A DNA stretch of 58,147 nucleotides from positions 1 through 58,147 of the forward strand of contig SUWZ01000016.1 in NCBI GenBank assembly GCA_015061185.1, in the 5' to 3' direction. This document shows positions 1-9,984 of this stretch, piece after piece. The position numbers and the translations under genes are program-made. Position 1 is the first letter of the stretch. Each line of letters begins with the position of its first letter. This DNA is from Bacteroidales bacterium. GTDB lineage: Bacteria > Bacteroidota > Bacteroidia > Bacteroidales > Paludibacteraceae. The notes below the pieces were generated by a model. That model saw only the letters and a list, made by a program, of their open reading frames with translations. It was not told the DNA's origin and did not search any database.

Positions 1-182
1 CATTGAAACTTTCCTGTCAACATCAAGTGCGTACAACGTTCAGCACCCGCCACAGCAGGATTGACCAAATAGTAATTGAAGTGATATTGATCACATACTA
101 TTTCATCTTGAGCCAATGACTGCCCACAAAAGAGGACAGAACAAACAGCAACAAATAAACATTTAAAAAATCCTCTCATCAT
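1..182 (-). CDS. PorP/SprF family outer-membrane protein (N-terminal part only)
   Basis: The reverse strand reads from an ATG at 182 (a second ATG follows at 179) through the window edge, giving about 60 residues with no stop. The protein starts with a signal peptide ending LAQ at about residue 25, followed by a Q-Y-x-F-N-Y-Y-L-V-N-P-A-V-A-G-A stretch at residues 32-47. This is the start of PorP/SprF proteins, outer-membrane barrels of the type IX secretion/gliding apparatus. It lies 71 bases after the stop of a complete PorP/SprF gene on the same strand, so it is probably the last visible gene of the adhesin operon. The C-terminal 80 percent lies outside the window. Confidence 0.8.
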   Translation of the reverse strand, partial: MMRGFFKCLFVAVCSVLFCGQSLAQDEIVCDQYHFNYYLVNPAVAGAERCTHLMLTGKFQ

Positions 183-253
183 AATTGCATTTAGTTCTAA
201 AATACCCTAATATACATATACACCACCAGAACTAACATACAATGAAAACAGCA

Positions 254-1198
254 TTAGTCCTCAAGGAATCTAACCTGACTACCTTTTGATTTCTTAGGGA
301 TGCGGAATGAAAGCATAATTTCACTAGCATTAGAAGACAAAGCATCAGCAACATCTCCTAAACCTAATTCAAAGCTATAACCGATACGGAATTTTTTCAA
401 CTCAACACCGGCATTAAAATTCAACATATTAGAAGAAAAAGAATCCTCTCCATTCAAATCAGGGCGATAAGTAATACCAAACCACAAGAAACGATTATAG
501 AATAGAGAAACATTCAATTCAGCACGATTTGTAGTATTTCTGTGAGTATAGCACAAAGCCGGAGCCAAATCAAACTTTTCAGAAAGATTAAACAAAGCTC
601 TAATATACCAGTTAAATTGTCTACCAGGTAATGAAGTCGTTACATTCTCCTCATTAGACAACAAATGACTAACAGATACACCAAACATCAACTTAGGCAT
701 AGCCAACTCAACTCCAAAATCCATATCAGGGTGAACCTCAGACAACTTTTCTCCGTAATTCAATGTCTCCTGATTCATCTCATCCGGATCCATCCAAATA
801 TGCTGGGCAGGATCAAAATAGTGATACAAAATACCAGCAGAAAGACCCATTGAAAGCAACAAACTCTCATTCAAGTTCAAATGATAAGCATAAGCTGCCT
901 TAACATTTAAAGTTCGATTGGCAACACCCAAATCGTCATAAGAAACAGTCATACCAATACCGGAACGAATAGACTCGAAATAATTAGTCAAATTCAATAC
1001 TCCTGATTTTGGCGAGTTTTCCAAACCAATCCATTGCCAACGACCTAACAAAAAGATGTCAACATCATCAGTATTACCTGTAGCAGACGGATTGATATTC
1101 AATCTAGAGAAAAACTGTTGTGAGAGCATAATATCACGTTGAGCAAAAACATTTGCACTCACGAATAGCAATATAAGAAAACCGAATAACTTTTTCAT
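254..1198 (-). CDS. PorP/SprF family type IX secretion-associated membrane protein
   Basis: This 314-residue protein has a cleavable signal peptide (residues 1-19, ending VFA before Q20). The family's N-terminal signature follows: N-P-S-A-T-G at 36-41 and R-W-Q-W at 53-56. The rest alternates short amphipathic strands and ends in a beta-strand-rich region, as expected for an outer-membrane barrel. Length is normal for PorP/SprF. Family members act with T9SS and are linked to secretion or surface placement of cargo with type B sorting domains. It lies 17 bases after the OmpA-family gene, which follows the giant type B cargo gene, the usual gene set for this function. A second, partial PorP/SprF copy follows. 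Confidence 0.88.
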   Translation of the reverse strand: MKKLFGFLILLFVSANVFAQRDIMLSQQFFSRLNINPSATGNTDDVDIFLLGRWQWIGLENSPKSGVLNLTNYFESIRSGIGMTVSYDDLGVANRTLNVKAAYAYHLNLNESLLLSMGLSAGILYHYFDPAQHIWMDPDEMNQETLNYGEKLSEVHPDMDFGVELAMPKLMFGVSVSHLLSNEENVTTSLPGRQFNWYIRALFNLSEKFDLAPALCYTHRNTTNRAELNVSLFYNRFLWFGITYRPDLNGEDSFSSNMLNFNAGVELKKFRIGYSFELGLGDVADALSSNASEIMLSFRIPKKSKGSQVRFLED

Positions 1199-1215
1199 CT
1201 TGAAACTTTATTACT

Positions 1216-2577
1216 TTATTCATTTAAAATTTTTATATCAACACGTCTATTTTGCTCGTGCTCAGGCTCTGTTTGAGCATTCGGGATAACAGGGTCGTGG
1301 AAACCTTTACCAACAGCAACCATGTCTTCAGCTTTAATACCACGTTCAATCAACAATTTGCGAACGTATTTAGCACGAACATCAGACAATTTCATATTAT
1401 ACTGATCAGATCCACGAGTATCGGTATGTCCACTAATTTCAAAGAGAGCACCAGGGAACTCTTTCATAGCACTTACCAACTCATCCAATTGTACCAAATA
1501 TTCCGGCTTCATTTCAGACTTATTAAAGTCGAAGAAGAACAATACCCAGTGGAATCCCTTAGGTTCAACCAAAGCCATTTCAGGACTAATCTCAAAGTCA
1601 GGATCTGCACGATAAGGTTGAGGTAACCAAATATCATCTCTACCCTTACCTCCGGCACGATTAGACATAAACATGACTAACTTACTATTACCAATCAAGT
1701 TATAATCATTAGATTTAGTATTATAAGTTGTATCCAAATTGACAGGTTCTGTCCAAACATCACGTTTCACCTTCTTCATCACACTATCAACTGTATCTAA
1801 GACATCAAATTCCATCTTTCTCAAATGAGAAACATACAAGTCATAACCACCCTTACCTCCAGCACGATCTGAAGTTAAATACATAACAGTATCAGCAACA
1901 ATAAAAGGATAATCCTCTTTTGACTTGCTATTTAACCTCACAACACTATCGCTTGCATTTTTAGGCATCTGCCACTCCGCAGTAGCTTCACTACCTTTTG
2001 CACGATCAATATACCAGATATCACGACCTCCATAAGATTGCTTAGGAAAATCAGCAGAGAAATAAATACGATTACCACCCTTTGCTATAGTAGGGTTATA
2101 AAAACCGGAAACTCTGTTATAACGATAAGTCCAACCGGCCATAACGGTGGAAGAACCTTTAACATTCTTTCTTAATTTTTCCAAACCTTCGATACTCATT
2201 AATTTAGGAGTTGAAAATTGCCCTCCAGTCATTTGAGCTTCATACAAGTCTGAATTACCAAGTTCATCAATTCTTGCAAAATAAATTGTTCTTCTTTTAG
2301 GATCATAGGCAAACTGCCCCATAATCCCTAAACCACAAAGCTCCTTACAAACTTCTACATTTTCCAACTCATACTTACTACTGATTGTAGCACTATAAGC
2401 AGTATCCGCAACAAACCACACAACTTTACCATCTTTATAGAAAGAGATTGGCCTCTCTTGCATAGATGTATTTACATCAGAGGAGACAATTTCGTATCCC
2501 TCAACATATTCCTTGTGAATAGCTGATACTGAACCAACTAAACAAGAAACAATCAAAAATAGAAAAAACCGTTTCAT
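1216..2577 (-). CDS. OmpA-family protein with N-terminal beta-propeller (PD40/WD-like) repeats
   Basis: This 453-residue protein has a signal peptide (about residues 1-19, ending SVSA). Residues about 60-330 contain repeats of the PD40/TolB propeller type, recognisable from F/L-x-S-D/N-R-A-G-G-K-G-x-x-D-I/L-W/Y motifs (two copies of RAGGKG). Residues about 345-450 are an OmpA/MotB peptidoglycan-binding domain with G-H-T-D-T-R-G at 383-389 and N-R-R near 443-445. The layout resembles T9SS PorE-type proteins but no TPR segment is seen, so I do not assign the symbol. It sits 31 bases downstream of the giant adhesin gene and 17 bases upstream of a PorP/SprF gene. It probably tethers this surface complex to peptidoglycan. 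Confidence 0.85.
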   Translation of the reverse strand: MKRFFLFLIVSCLVGSVSAIHKEYVEGYEIVSSDVNTSMQERPISFYKDGKVVWFVADTAYSATISSKYELENVEVCKELCGLGIMGQFAYDPKRRTIYFARIDELGNSDLYEAQMTGGQFSTPKLMSIEGLEKLRKNVKGSSTVMAGWTYRYNRVSGFYNPTIAKGGNRIYFSADFPKQSYGGRDIWYIDRAKGSEATAEWQMPKNASDSVVRLNSKSKEDYPFIVADTVMYLTSDRAGGKGGYDLYVSHLRKMEFDVLDTVDSVMKKVKRDVWTEPVNLDTTYNTKSNDYNLIGNSKLVMFMSNRAGGKGRDDIWLPQPYRADPDFEISPEMALVEPKGFHWVLFFFDFNKSEMKPEYLVQLDELVSAMKEFPGALFEISGHTDTRGSDQYNMKLSDVRAKYVRKLLIERGIKAEDMVAVGKGFHDPVIPNAQTEPEHEQNRRVDIKILNE

Positions 2578-2608
2578 AAATTTATATAACTACTAACTTT
2601 ATTACTAA

Positions 2609-5600
2609 TTAATCGTATTTAACAATTTCAATAGTTCCGCTTACAATCTTACCATTCAAAAGTTTTACCTGAGAAAAGTAAACTCCCGGATCAGCCATAA
2701 CTCCTTTGTGAGTTCCATTCCATCCATTAGCTCCTTCAAAAACTTTTTGACCATAACGATCAAAGATTATAACTTCATAACCTTCCATATAAACGTCATT
2801 CAAGCCATCTTTAATGTGAGGAGTAAATGCGGTAGGCAAAACAACACCCAATTCCAATTGAGCAAAGGCAACCGGACAAACACCATCTGTCGCATAAAGA
2901 GAATATACAGAAGTACTCTTTGGCTTATATGGGAATATTGTATCATTAGATGTACCTATAGAAACATCTCCATCCAACCATTCGAACTCAAGAGGTTTTC
3001 CTGATAAAACATTAGCTATCAAGTTAACATCGGCACCAATAGTAACATTGGATACATTAGAAGTTAATTCAACTGTAATTGGTTCATGTACAATAATAGG
3101 TCCTACAAAAACAGTTTCATCTTCACAAACCCCATTACTTGCAGTAACAGAATAAACAGCTTCTCCCGGTAATTGAGGATAAGCAAAAGAATAAATTTTA
3201 TTGTCCTTATTCGGAATAACTTTATCTCCACTCCAAGTTATATTACGAGCAGTACCTTGCAAAACGCCAAGTCCTAAATTCACAGAATCACCTAAACAAA
3301 TTTCATAAGAACTACTTGCAACATCTAAAACAAATGGTTGATAAACAGCAACTGAAAATGCATCACCAGCAGCCGAACCAATAGTATTACAAACTCCGTC
3401 ATATACTTCAACCCTAAACGTAGTATCATTAATCGTTGGTTCTACAGAAAAATAATCTTCTGTAGAAGTAGAAAGAATTTCCTTAACAACCTTATTCTCA
3501 CTATTATACCAAACATATTTAGATGGTTCTCCTTGAGTAACCTTTGCAGCAAATGTAATTGGATTAGGCGTTTCGCCTTCACAATACGCATTTGCTGAAG
3601 GAATTAAATCAACTTTAATAGGTGCATTAACCTTTAATTCAACCTGCGGAGTTTCGTAAGAATAGACTGAACCCAAAGGATATCCAACCAACTGTACTCC
3701 ATAACAAATTCCATCTGAAATGTAAGAAAGAACCTTGTAATTACCAGCTTTTAATGAATCAGGATCATAAATCCTCTTAAAATCATAATCTGATAATGGA
3801 ACGAAACCACCATCTGATTCTACTGAACTCTGATACCAAGATATTAGTTTCACATATCTATGCGACTGTATAGGATTGAAATTTAAAGAGTCTAACTCAA
3901 ATTTCACATTTTCATTTTCACAGATAGGATCTTTTGAAACAGAGATTGAAGCTGTGAAAGGAGTTAAAACAACTGTTCCTATTTCTTTAGTAATAGCATT
4001 ACAAATACCATCATCAATAGAAACTTTGAAATATAAAGAATCTCCAGGAATATAATTCGACAAATTAAGATTATCAGTAAAGACATTATTAGAACTAAGA
4101 ACATCATAATCTCTAGTAACTCGAGCAGGATTTTTAGAATAATAGAAATTAGACTCATAATTTATAGTTCCTGTCATATCATCACTCCTAACGATTGTCG
4201 TATCTATAATAATCAAGTCCTTTATAGAACAAACAGTATCTTTATCTTGAGTATAATAAGATAAATCTAAAGATAATCTTGCATCGTCATACCTATTTAT
4301 GGAAATTTCCTTGCCTGCTTCTACTTTTGAATCAGCACTAGAACAAATTCCATCAAAGGCAAGAACCTCAAATTTATTTTTAACACCCGGACTCAACCAT
4401 TCATCATGAAGAACAAGTTCATTGGTAGAAGTCGTATCAGACACGATAGGTTTTGCCAAACGATTCCAAACATAGGCTTTAATGTGATTTGCAGCCTCTG
4501 CCGGAGAAACAATTGCAGTTAACTTGATTTCTTTTAATCCATCCTGACCAATACAATAAGAATCAGAGTTATCATCAGACGATTCTAATGTAATGGTAAA
4601 AGGTTCGTTAACATCAAAACTCAACTTATTGTCAGATTCCACTGTATCACAAATTCCATCATGAGCGACAACATTTAAATCAAAAGCTCCACCTGGATAG
4701 AATAAATCAGGGAATTCACTTGCTTTTAACAACAATGTTTTAGCAGAATTACGATCATCAGCATTAACTATAACTGTTTTTAAATCAATGGTTTGACCTG
4801 CTTTAACTCCTTTTGTAAAAGTTGCAGACCATTTATACCACTTAATGTGAAGATCCGAGGTTGAAGGGTCTAATAAAATAGTCACTTCAACAGAATCATC
4901 TTTACTACAAATAGTTGTTTGATCATTCTCTGATTTCAAATTAATTGCATAAGAAACACTCAAATTCTTATTAAATTCTCTCTCAGTCGTAGCACAAATA
5001 CCATCTTCTGCTACGATCTTGAATGTAACATTCTCACTTTGCGTAACTTTATGCCTATAAACAAAATCATCAATATCTCTCGGTTCAACAACTTTTGCCA
5101 CAAGCGTATCGTTCACGTACCAAGTTAAATTTTTAAAATGATTTAAAGCTTCCTCATTATCAATCTTTAACGTTGGTATATACACATTCCCTTCTGACAA
5201 GCATGAATCCGGCTGACCTTCCAAATCAAAATCCAAATTATACTCATTTAATTTTACAGTAAGAGCAGGATTAACAATTCTATCTGCACCACAATAATTA
5301 TCAGGAATTGAAATGTAGAACTTATGAGTAGTTCCAGGTTCAAAAATCGAAGCGAAGTTTGTTTTTTCTACAGAGAAATTCAACCATAGAGTATCACCTT
5401 CAACTTTATGAATATCGTTTTTTACGGAATCTATTAACAATGTATCCTTACCCAAACCACTATCAACCAACCAAAAGACACTGTCCAAATTATTTATAGC
5501 TGATATAGGATTAAGTTTACCTTTAATATCAATTCTTTCAAGATCAGATAAACAGAAATTCTTATCATCTTCAATAGAAAGACTAAATCCACCAGCACGA

Positions 5601-8600
5601 ATTTCTGTTGAATCGGTCATCTGTACTCCTTCATTTTGGACATCTCCACAAATCAAACTATTTGACGTTGCAACAGTTGCAAACATTGTTGTTCCTAACA
5701 AATTATACTCTTCGGTATAACTTGCCATAAGAACATATTTTGGCTCAGTAGTCGTTACCATTTCTGTATGTACTACGTCATACCCATTTTCGTCCTTCTT
5801 TTTAAACTCTAAATTCCATTTAAACTCCTTGATTTGACTCATCAAAATTTCTTGATCTTCAGACGAAGGGTACTCTACACCATTTATCTTTTCAGATGCA
5901 ATACCAACAATAAACTCAGACATCTGATTATTTTTCTCTTGATCTTCTGTAGAGATACACACCTTAGCAGTAGAAGCTACAACCTTCAACTTAAAATATC
6001 CATTTCTAATTATAAAATCGACTCTAACTTCGTGAGTTTCACTTGCACAATATTGTACCGACCCATCAAACTTAGGTTTAGCAATAACATAACCTTCAAA
6101 ACGAGCAATCTTACGCAAAGAATCTTCCGAAATCTTCAACGTAATAGTAGAATCTAACGCAGATGGTTCACTGTATGTAAACGAATAAACCCCACCATCG
6201 GTTATCTCATTGCCTTTACTATCAAACCATTTAAAATCGAAATCAGCATATTCTATACTTCTACCAATTTTTATGGCAACATCATTACATGACTCTACAG
6301 GATTACCATTTGTCATTGACTTCAAATCAAGACGACGAATCCATTCTGTTGTAACTTTTACATCATTTCCACAATCATCTTCTAAAGAAGAGTAGTTACC
6401 ACCCTCATAGAAATAGCGGAAAGTTAGATTTCTAACATCTGCACGAGTACGAACTTCGGGTTGAGATAATGTATCAGACGGATAAGCCACAATAACCAAA
6501 GAGTCAATATCGGTTAATTGATAACCTTGAGAAACTATTAAATCATTATCACTTTCACCTGCCACTCTAATGAGAATCTTATCAATAGTATCTCTCAGCA
6601 CTGGTTCAAAATGACCTAAACCAGCATTATAAACAGGTTTAAACAATGTATCACCTTCAGCATCTATCCAAGCCGACAACCATGTAACGTTACGAGGATC
6701 TTCAGGATTGGTTGAATCATAGAATCCATCGCGTTTGGCAATAACTTCAATAATAGAATTTATACTATCGCATGATGCATAATGGAACGACTCATCAACA
6801 ACACCACCGTTTGTATTACGAATAGTTATAATAGAGGTAACAACATTATTTTCCATTCCACAAGGATTATCAGTAGTACCTTTGGTAATATAATCAACAA
6901 CATCCTTTTTATTGTCAGCTGTAACAAAACGATACATAACAGTACCTCTAAATCTCAAATCAGAAGTACTGATAACATACTCTGAATTCCAAGTATAGAT
7001 ATTATCATTTACTTCAGACTTAGATGTATCAAATGGCTTAACAGGATCTTTATCATCTTTATCAAAGTTCACCCAAAGTGTATCACCTGAAATAGGATCA
7101 TACTCTTGATATTGGAAAACATAATATACTCCGGTGGAAGCAGGCGTCTTACGTTGCGCTTTCAACGTTAAATCTTCTGTTTCACAAGAGACAACATCAG
7201 CCCCTAATAATGAGTCTCCTCTATAAACATTCATATTAGTTTCCGGAACACACGCAGAGAAAACTATATCATCAATTAAGATATCATTTCCTGATCCCGA
7301 TGCGCCTTTATTAAACACTATAACATAGAATGGAACTCCACCTCCTATTCCCTTATCTAATGAAATAAACTCATCAAAAACAGTCCAAGAAGAATCCGCA
7401 GAAGGGACTTCCGGCAAATCAGAGCGCCACAACTCATTTGCAGAAGTTAAATCATCCAGATGCTGAATCGGTTCAGACGCTATTGCAATGGTTAAAGCCA
7501 CAGAGTTTCCAGAGCCCACCATAGCATTACATACTTTTAACCCAAAGGAGAACATCTTATACTCACAATTCAAATTAATCGGTTGAGAATAAATCGCAGC
7601 TCCTGATTGTGATCCTGCATTTATAAACAACATTGCACCATTTTTATTTGCCGTTGCATCACTAATTGACCAATAATCATTATTATTTTTATTTTGGTCC
7701 ATAGAGTCCGGACAAGAAGTAATAGCATAATAACCGTCTTGAATACGATGAGCAGCATTTCTTAGCCAACCTTCACCACTCATGTGACGGATCATTGGAT
7801 TTTCAGAAAAATACAAGTGTCCATCATTACCTACGAAAATATTAGGGGACTCTCCATTGTAAGAAAATGAAGTTGGAGTTACAACAAATCCATTAGGATC
7901 CGGTGCAATAAAATCATGCACTTTGAATTTATTATTTTTAGTGGTATCAACCACAAGCACTCTTCCTTCAGGGTTAACCACAGTTTCATCATTAACATAA
8001 TACCAATCATTCTCATCATATCCTTCCGGAGGATAAGCTGTAGTATCAATTGCTGTATGACCTGGCCCATGTCTTTCTGTTCTGTATCCTACCTCAACCA
8101 TTTGATCGTACACCTTTGTATCATTCACATATACTTCATCAGACATAAAGTAACCAAATGTCTCATAAAACAAAGTATTTACTTTCAAACCTCCATAAAT
8201 AGAATCATTTGGCATAATACCAGGTACATATATTGAATCTGTCAATCCCTCGTATGTAACTCGATAAAGCACTCCTTCTGAACCCACAAAAATAGGCAAC
8301 TTCCATGATTTAATGGTATCAGGAACCTTAATCCACTCATTTTTCGATTCATCATAACGTTTAATGGTATCAACAACCATAACCCACTCACTTTTCGATT
8401 CATCATAACGTTCCCATTTAAAAGTATCAACATCTAAATCCTCAATCATTGCAGTTCCTGCCGCCATCAAATAGTTTGAATCTTGCACTGCCACATTCAA
8501 AGGATAACGATGAGTTAAAAAGAATGTGCATTCTTCAACCAATACAGTCAGCTCCCCAACCAAAAATCCATCAGCATAAAGCGTATAGGTTGTTGTTTCT

Positions 8601-9682
8601 GTTGGCTTAATCGTCAAATTAGGAACAGACGTTGTTTCTAAAACAACACCATCTACATACCACTCATATTTTGAAGCTTTATTGAAATTTGTTGAAAGCT
8701 CAGTCTCTTTTCCTAAGCATAAAACATCTTTTTTGGCAGTGAATGTATAACCACACTCTGCCATGCTCTTTGGTGTTAAGTTAATAGAACCAACCAACAT
8801 TCCATCCGCATACACTTGGTAAGTTTCATCACCTTTAGGTCTGACACTAAGTGTATTGCCAGTTGTTTCTTGTTCTTCAGAAGTGGTAACATTAACCCAA
8901 CGATAATTTGATGCTCCCTCGAAAGTACATGTCAACTGAATAGGCTCACTCAAACAAGCTGATGCATCACTGGCAGTTATTGCATAACCACAACCTTCCA
9001 ATTTCACTGCAATATCTATAAAATTTTCTGCTATCAAACTATCAAACTCAACTAAATTCCCCTCTCCATCAATTCTTGAAACATGGCGCAATATCCTATT
9101 AAAAAAACGTACTGTTTTCGCCGTAGTATCCAATTCATCTTCCAAGGTTTCATTATCATCAAACTGGGTTAAAAACAAAGTCTCTTGATTGGCTACATCT
9201 ACTTTTGCCCAACGAATTAAATCGCCGGCAACAACATTATCCGCATGCAGAGAAACTCCATTTCTACGACATGCCTCCTTTGTGCTCGGAGTGATATAGC
9301 CATCAGCTCCACCAGATTTTACAGTGATAGTTTTCGCATCCGCATCTGCAAAAAAGCTATACGTTCCAACAGCATGACTATTAGACGTATAACATCCATT
9401 CTCAATCCATGGATTACTTGAGAAAAAGCCTGCATTATCATTTATAATCCAATGATTCTCTCCGCTATAAGATAGAGCTACGCCATCTATACAAATGAAC
9501 AACTGAATACCAGTTGTTGAAAAATCAGCTGTGACACTATTACCGCCCTGTGAAAACACCTGCCCATCACTCAATCTAACAGAGATGGCAGAATAAACAC
9601 CTGAAAACCACATCATTCCCAACAATGGCAACAACACTCGTTTTATCATTCGACTTACCATTTTTTCTTTTATGTTTTTCAT
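2609..9682 (-). CDS. Giant multidomain surface adhesin with T9SS type B C-terminal sorting domain
   Basis: The open frame runs to 9742, but a TAnnTTTG promoter element at 9721-9728 lies inside that extension. I therefore start at the ATG at 9682 (others at 9661 and 9649), giving about 2,357 residues. A signal peptide ends near SGVYSA. Next come two similar Ig-like modules (roughly 270-400), a 17-residue tandem duplication (about 445-478), a jelly-roll-like region (about 680-840), and a long run of Ig/PKD-like modules. Eight modules between about 1560 and 2270 each end in D-G-I/V-C or N-G-V-C at about 100-residue spacing. The last 75 residues are a gliding-associated type B sorting domain (L-P-T-A-F-T-P-H, then F-D-R-Y-G-Q-K-V-F-E-G, W-N-G-T, P-G-V-Y). 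It is likely secreted by T9SS and held by the OmpA and PorP/SprF proteins encoded downstream. The ligand is unknown. Confidence 0.88.
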   Translation of the reverse strand: MKNIKEKMVSRMIKRVLLPLLGMMWFSGVYSAISVRLSDGQVFSQGGNSVTADFSTTGIQLFICIDGVALSYSGENHWIINDNAGFFSSNPWIENGCYTSNSHAVGTYSFFADADAKTITVKSGGADGYITPSTKEACRRNGVSLHADNVVAGDLIRWAKVDVANQETLFLTQFDDNETLEDELDTTAKTVRFFNRILRHVSRIDGEGNLVEFDSLIAENFIDIAVKLEGCGYAITASDASACLSEPIQLTCTFEGASNYRWVNVTTSEEQETTGNTLSVRPKGDETYQVYADGMLVGSINLTPKSMAECGYTFTAKKDVLCLGKETELSTNFNKASKYEWYVDGVVLETTSVPNLTIKPTETTTYTLYADGFLVGELTVLVEECTFFLTHRYPLNVAVQDSNYLMAAGTAMIEDLDVDTFKWERYDESKSEWVMVVDTIKRYDESKNEWIKVPDTIKSWKLPIFVGSEGVLYRVTYEGLTDSIYVPGIMPNDSIYGGLKVNTLFYETFGYFMSDEVYVNDTKVYDQMVEVGYRTERHGPGHTAIDTTAYPPEGYDENDWYYVNDETVVNPEGRVLVVDTTKNNKFKVHDFIAPDPNGFVVTPTSFSYNGESPNIFVGNDGHLYFSENPMIRHMSGEGWLRNAAHRIQDGYYAITSCPDSMDQNKNNNDYWSISDATANKNGAMLFINAGSQSGAAIYSQPINLNCEYKMFSFGLKVCNAMVGSGNSVALTIAIASEPIQHLDDLTSANELWRSDLPEVPSADSSWTVFDEFISLDKGIGGGVPFYVIVFNKGASGSGNDILIDDIVFSACVPETNMNVYRGDSLLGADVVSCETEDLTLKAQRKTPASTGVYYVFQYQEYDPISGDTLWVNFDKDDKDPVKPFDTSKSEVNDNIYTWNSEYVISTSDLRFRGTVMYRFVTADNKKDVVDYITKGTTDNPCGMENNVVTSIITIRNTNGGVVDESFHYASCDSINSIIEVIAKRDGFYDSTNPEDPRNVTWLSAWIDAEGDTLFKPVYNAGLGHFEPVLRDTIDKILIRVAGESDNDLIVSQGYQLTDIDSLVIVAYPSDTLSQPEVRTRADVRNLTFRYFYEGGNYSSLEDDCGNDVKVTTEWIRRLDLKSMTNGNPVESCNDVAIKIGRSIEYADFDFKWFDSKGNEITDGGVYSFTYSEPSALDSTITLKISEDSLRKIARFEGYVIAKPKFDGSVQYCASETHEVRVDFIIRNGYFKLKVVASTAKVCISTEDQEKNNQMSEFIVGIASEKINGVEYPSSEDQEILMSQIKEFKWNLEFKKKDENGYDVVHTEMVTTTEPKYVLMASYTEEYNLLGTTMFATVATSNSLICGDVQNEGVQMTDSTEIRAGGFSLSIEDDKNFCLSDLERIDIKGKLNPISAINNLDSVFWLVDSGLGKDTLLIDSVKNDIHKVEGDTLWLNFSVEKTNFASIFEPGTTHKFYISIPDNYCGADRIVNPALTVKLNEYNLDFDLEGQPDSCLSEGNVYIPTLKIDNEEALNHFKNLTWYVNDTLVAKVVEPRDIDDFVYRHKVTQSENVTFKIVAEDGICATTEREFNKNLSVSYAINLKSENDQTTICSKDDSVEVTILLDPSTSDLHIKWYKWSATFTKGVKAGQTIDLKTVIVNADDRNSAKTLLLKASEFPDLFYPGGAFDLNVVAHDGICDTVESDNKLSFDVNEPFTITLESSDDNSDSYCIGQDGLKEIKLTAIVSPAEAANHIKAYVWNRLAKPIVSDTTSTNELVLHDEWLSPGVKNKFEVLAFDGICSSADSKVEAGKEISINRYDDARLSLDLSYYTQDKDTVCSIKDLIIIDTTIVRSDDMTGTINYESNFYYSKNPARVTRDYDVLSSNNVFTDNLNLSNYIPGDSLYFKVSIDDGICNAITKEIGTVVLTPFTASISVSKDPICENENVKFELDSLNFNPIQSHRYVKLISWYQSSVESDGGFVPLSDYDFKRIYDPDSLKAGNYKVLSYISDGICYGVQLVGYPLGSVYSYETPQVELKVNAPIKVDLIPSANAYCEGETPNPITFAAKVTQGEPSKYVWYNSENKVVKEILSTSTEDYFSVEPTINDTTFRVEVYDGVCNTIGSAAGDAFSVAVYQPFVLDVASSSYEICLGDSVNLGLGVLQGTARNITWSGDKVIPNKDNKIYSFAYPQLPGEAVYSVTASNGVCEDETVFVGPIIVHEPITVELTSNVSNVTIGADVNLIANVLSGKPLEFEWLDGDVSIGTSNDTIFPYKPKSTSVYSLYATDGVCPVAFAQLELGVVLPTAFTPHIKDGLNDVYMEGYEVIIFDRYGQKVFEGANGWNGTHKGVMADPGVYFSQVKLLNGKIVSGTIEIVKYD

Positions 9683-9720
9683 ATTAGACAAATCTTTATA
9701 CCAACAATTACACACTTGTG

Positions 9721-9728
9721 CAAAAGTA
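9721..9728 (-). promoter_or_regulatory. -7 promoter element for the adhesin operon
   Basis: The minus strand reads TACTTTTG (9728 to 9721), an exact TAnnTTTG match. It is 39 bases before the ATG at 9682. No exact TTG lies 19-20 bases upstream (GTG is found there), so only the -7 half is well supported. Its place inside the longest open frame is the main reason to move the start downstream. Confidence 0.6.
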
Positions 9729-9943
9729 ATAAATTCACACACTTCTACACAGAATCGAACAAAAATAAATATTTCGCATCAATCATCAAAGAAAAATGCA
9801 AAAAAAATATAAAATTAATGCGTTAAAATAGAAATTTTGCTCAATTTCAGATTATTCATGCATACCAAAACAGATTATATAAAATCAAAAGTCGATTACA
9901 GTGCCCACTCTACACACTTCTTTCGCCCTGAAATTGACTCGAA

Positions 9944-9978
9944 GTAAATTCAAAGATTCAGCGAAATGAATTTATAGA
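9944..9978. repeat. Dispersed palindromic intergenic repeat, copy A
   Basis: Inverted arms TAAATTCA (9945-9952) and TGAATTTA (9967-9974) flank a 14-base centre, followed by TAGAAG. The element ends seven bases from the stop of the minus-strand ABC transporter gene. Related copies lie near 19194, 22403 and 44656, each close to the 3' end of a minus-strand gene. Role unknown; it may act as a weak terminator or RNA-processing site. Confidence 0.5.
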
Positions 9979-9984
9979 AGCACC

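Noticed and set aside
2708-3004. Plus-strand frame inside the adhesin gene, and similar frames at 5834, 6210, 6782, 7916 and 8242
   Set aside because: They lie opposite or across the strongly supported giant adhesin gene and show no protein-like features.
9691-9742. Longer N-terminal extension of the adhesin from 9742
   Set aside because: It would start inside or upstream of the promoter element at 9721-9728; the signal peptide begins later.
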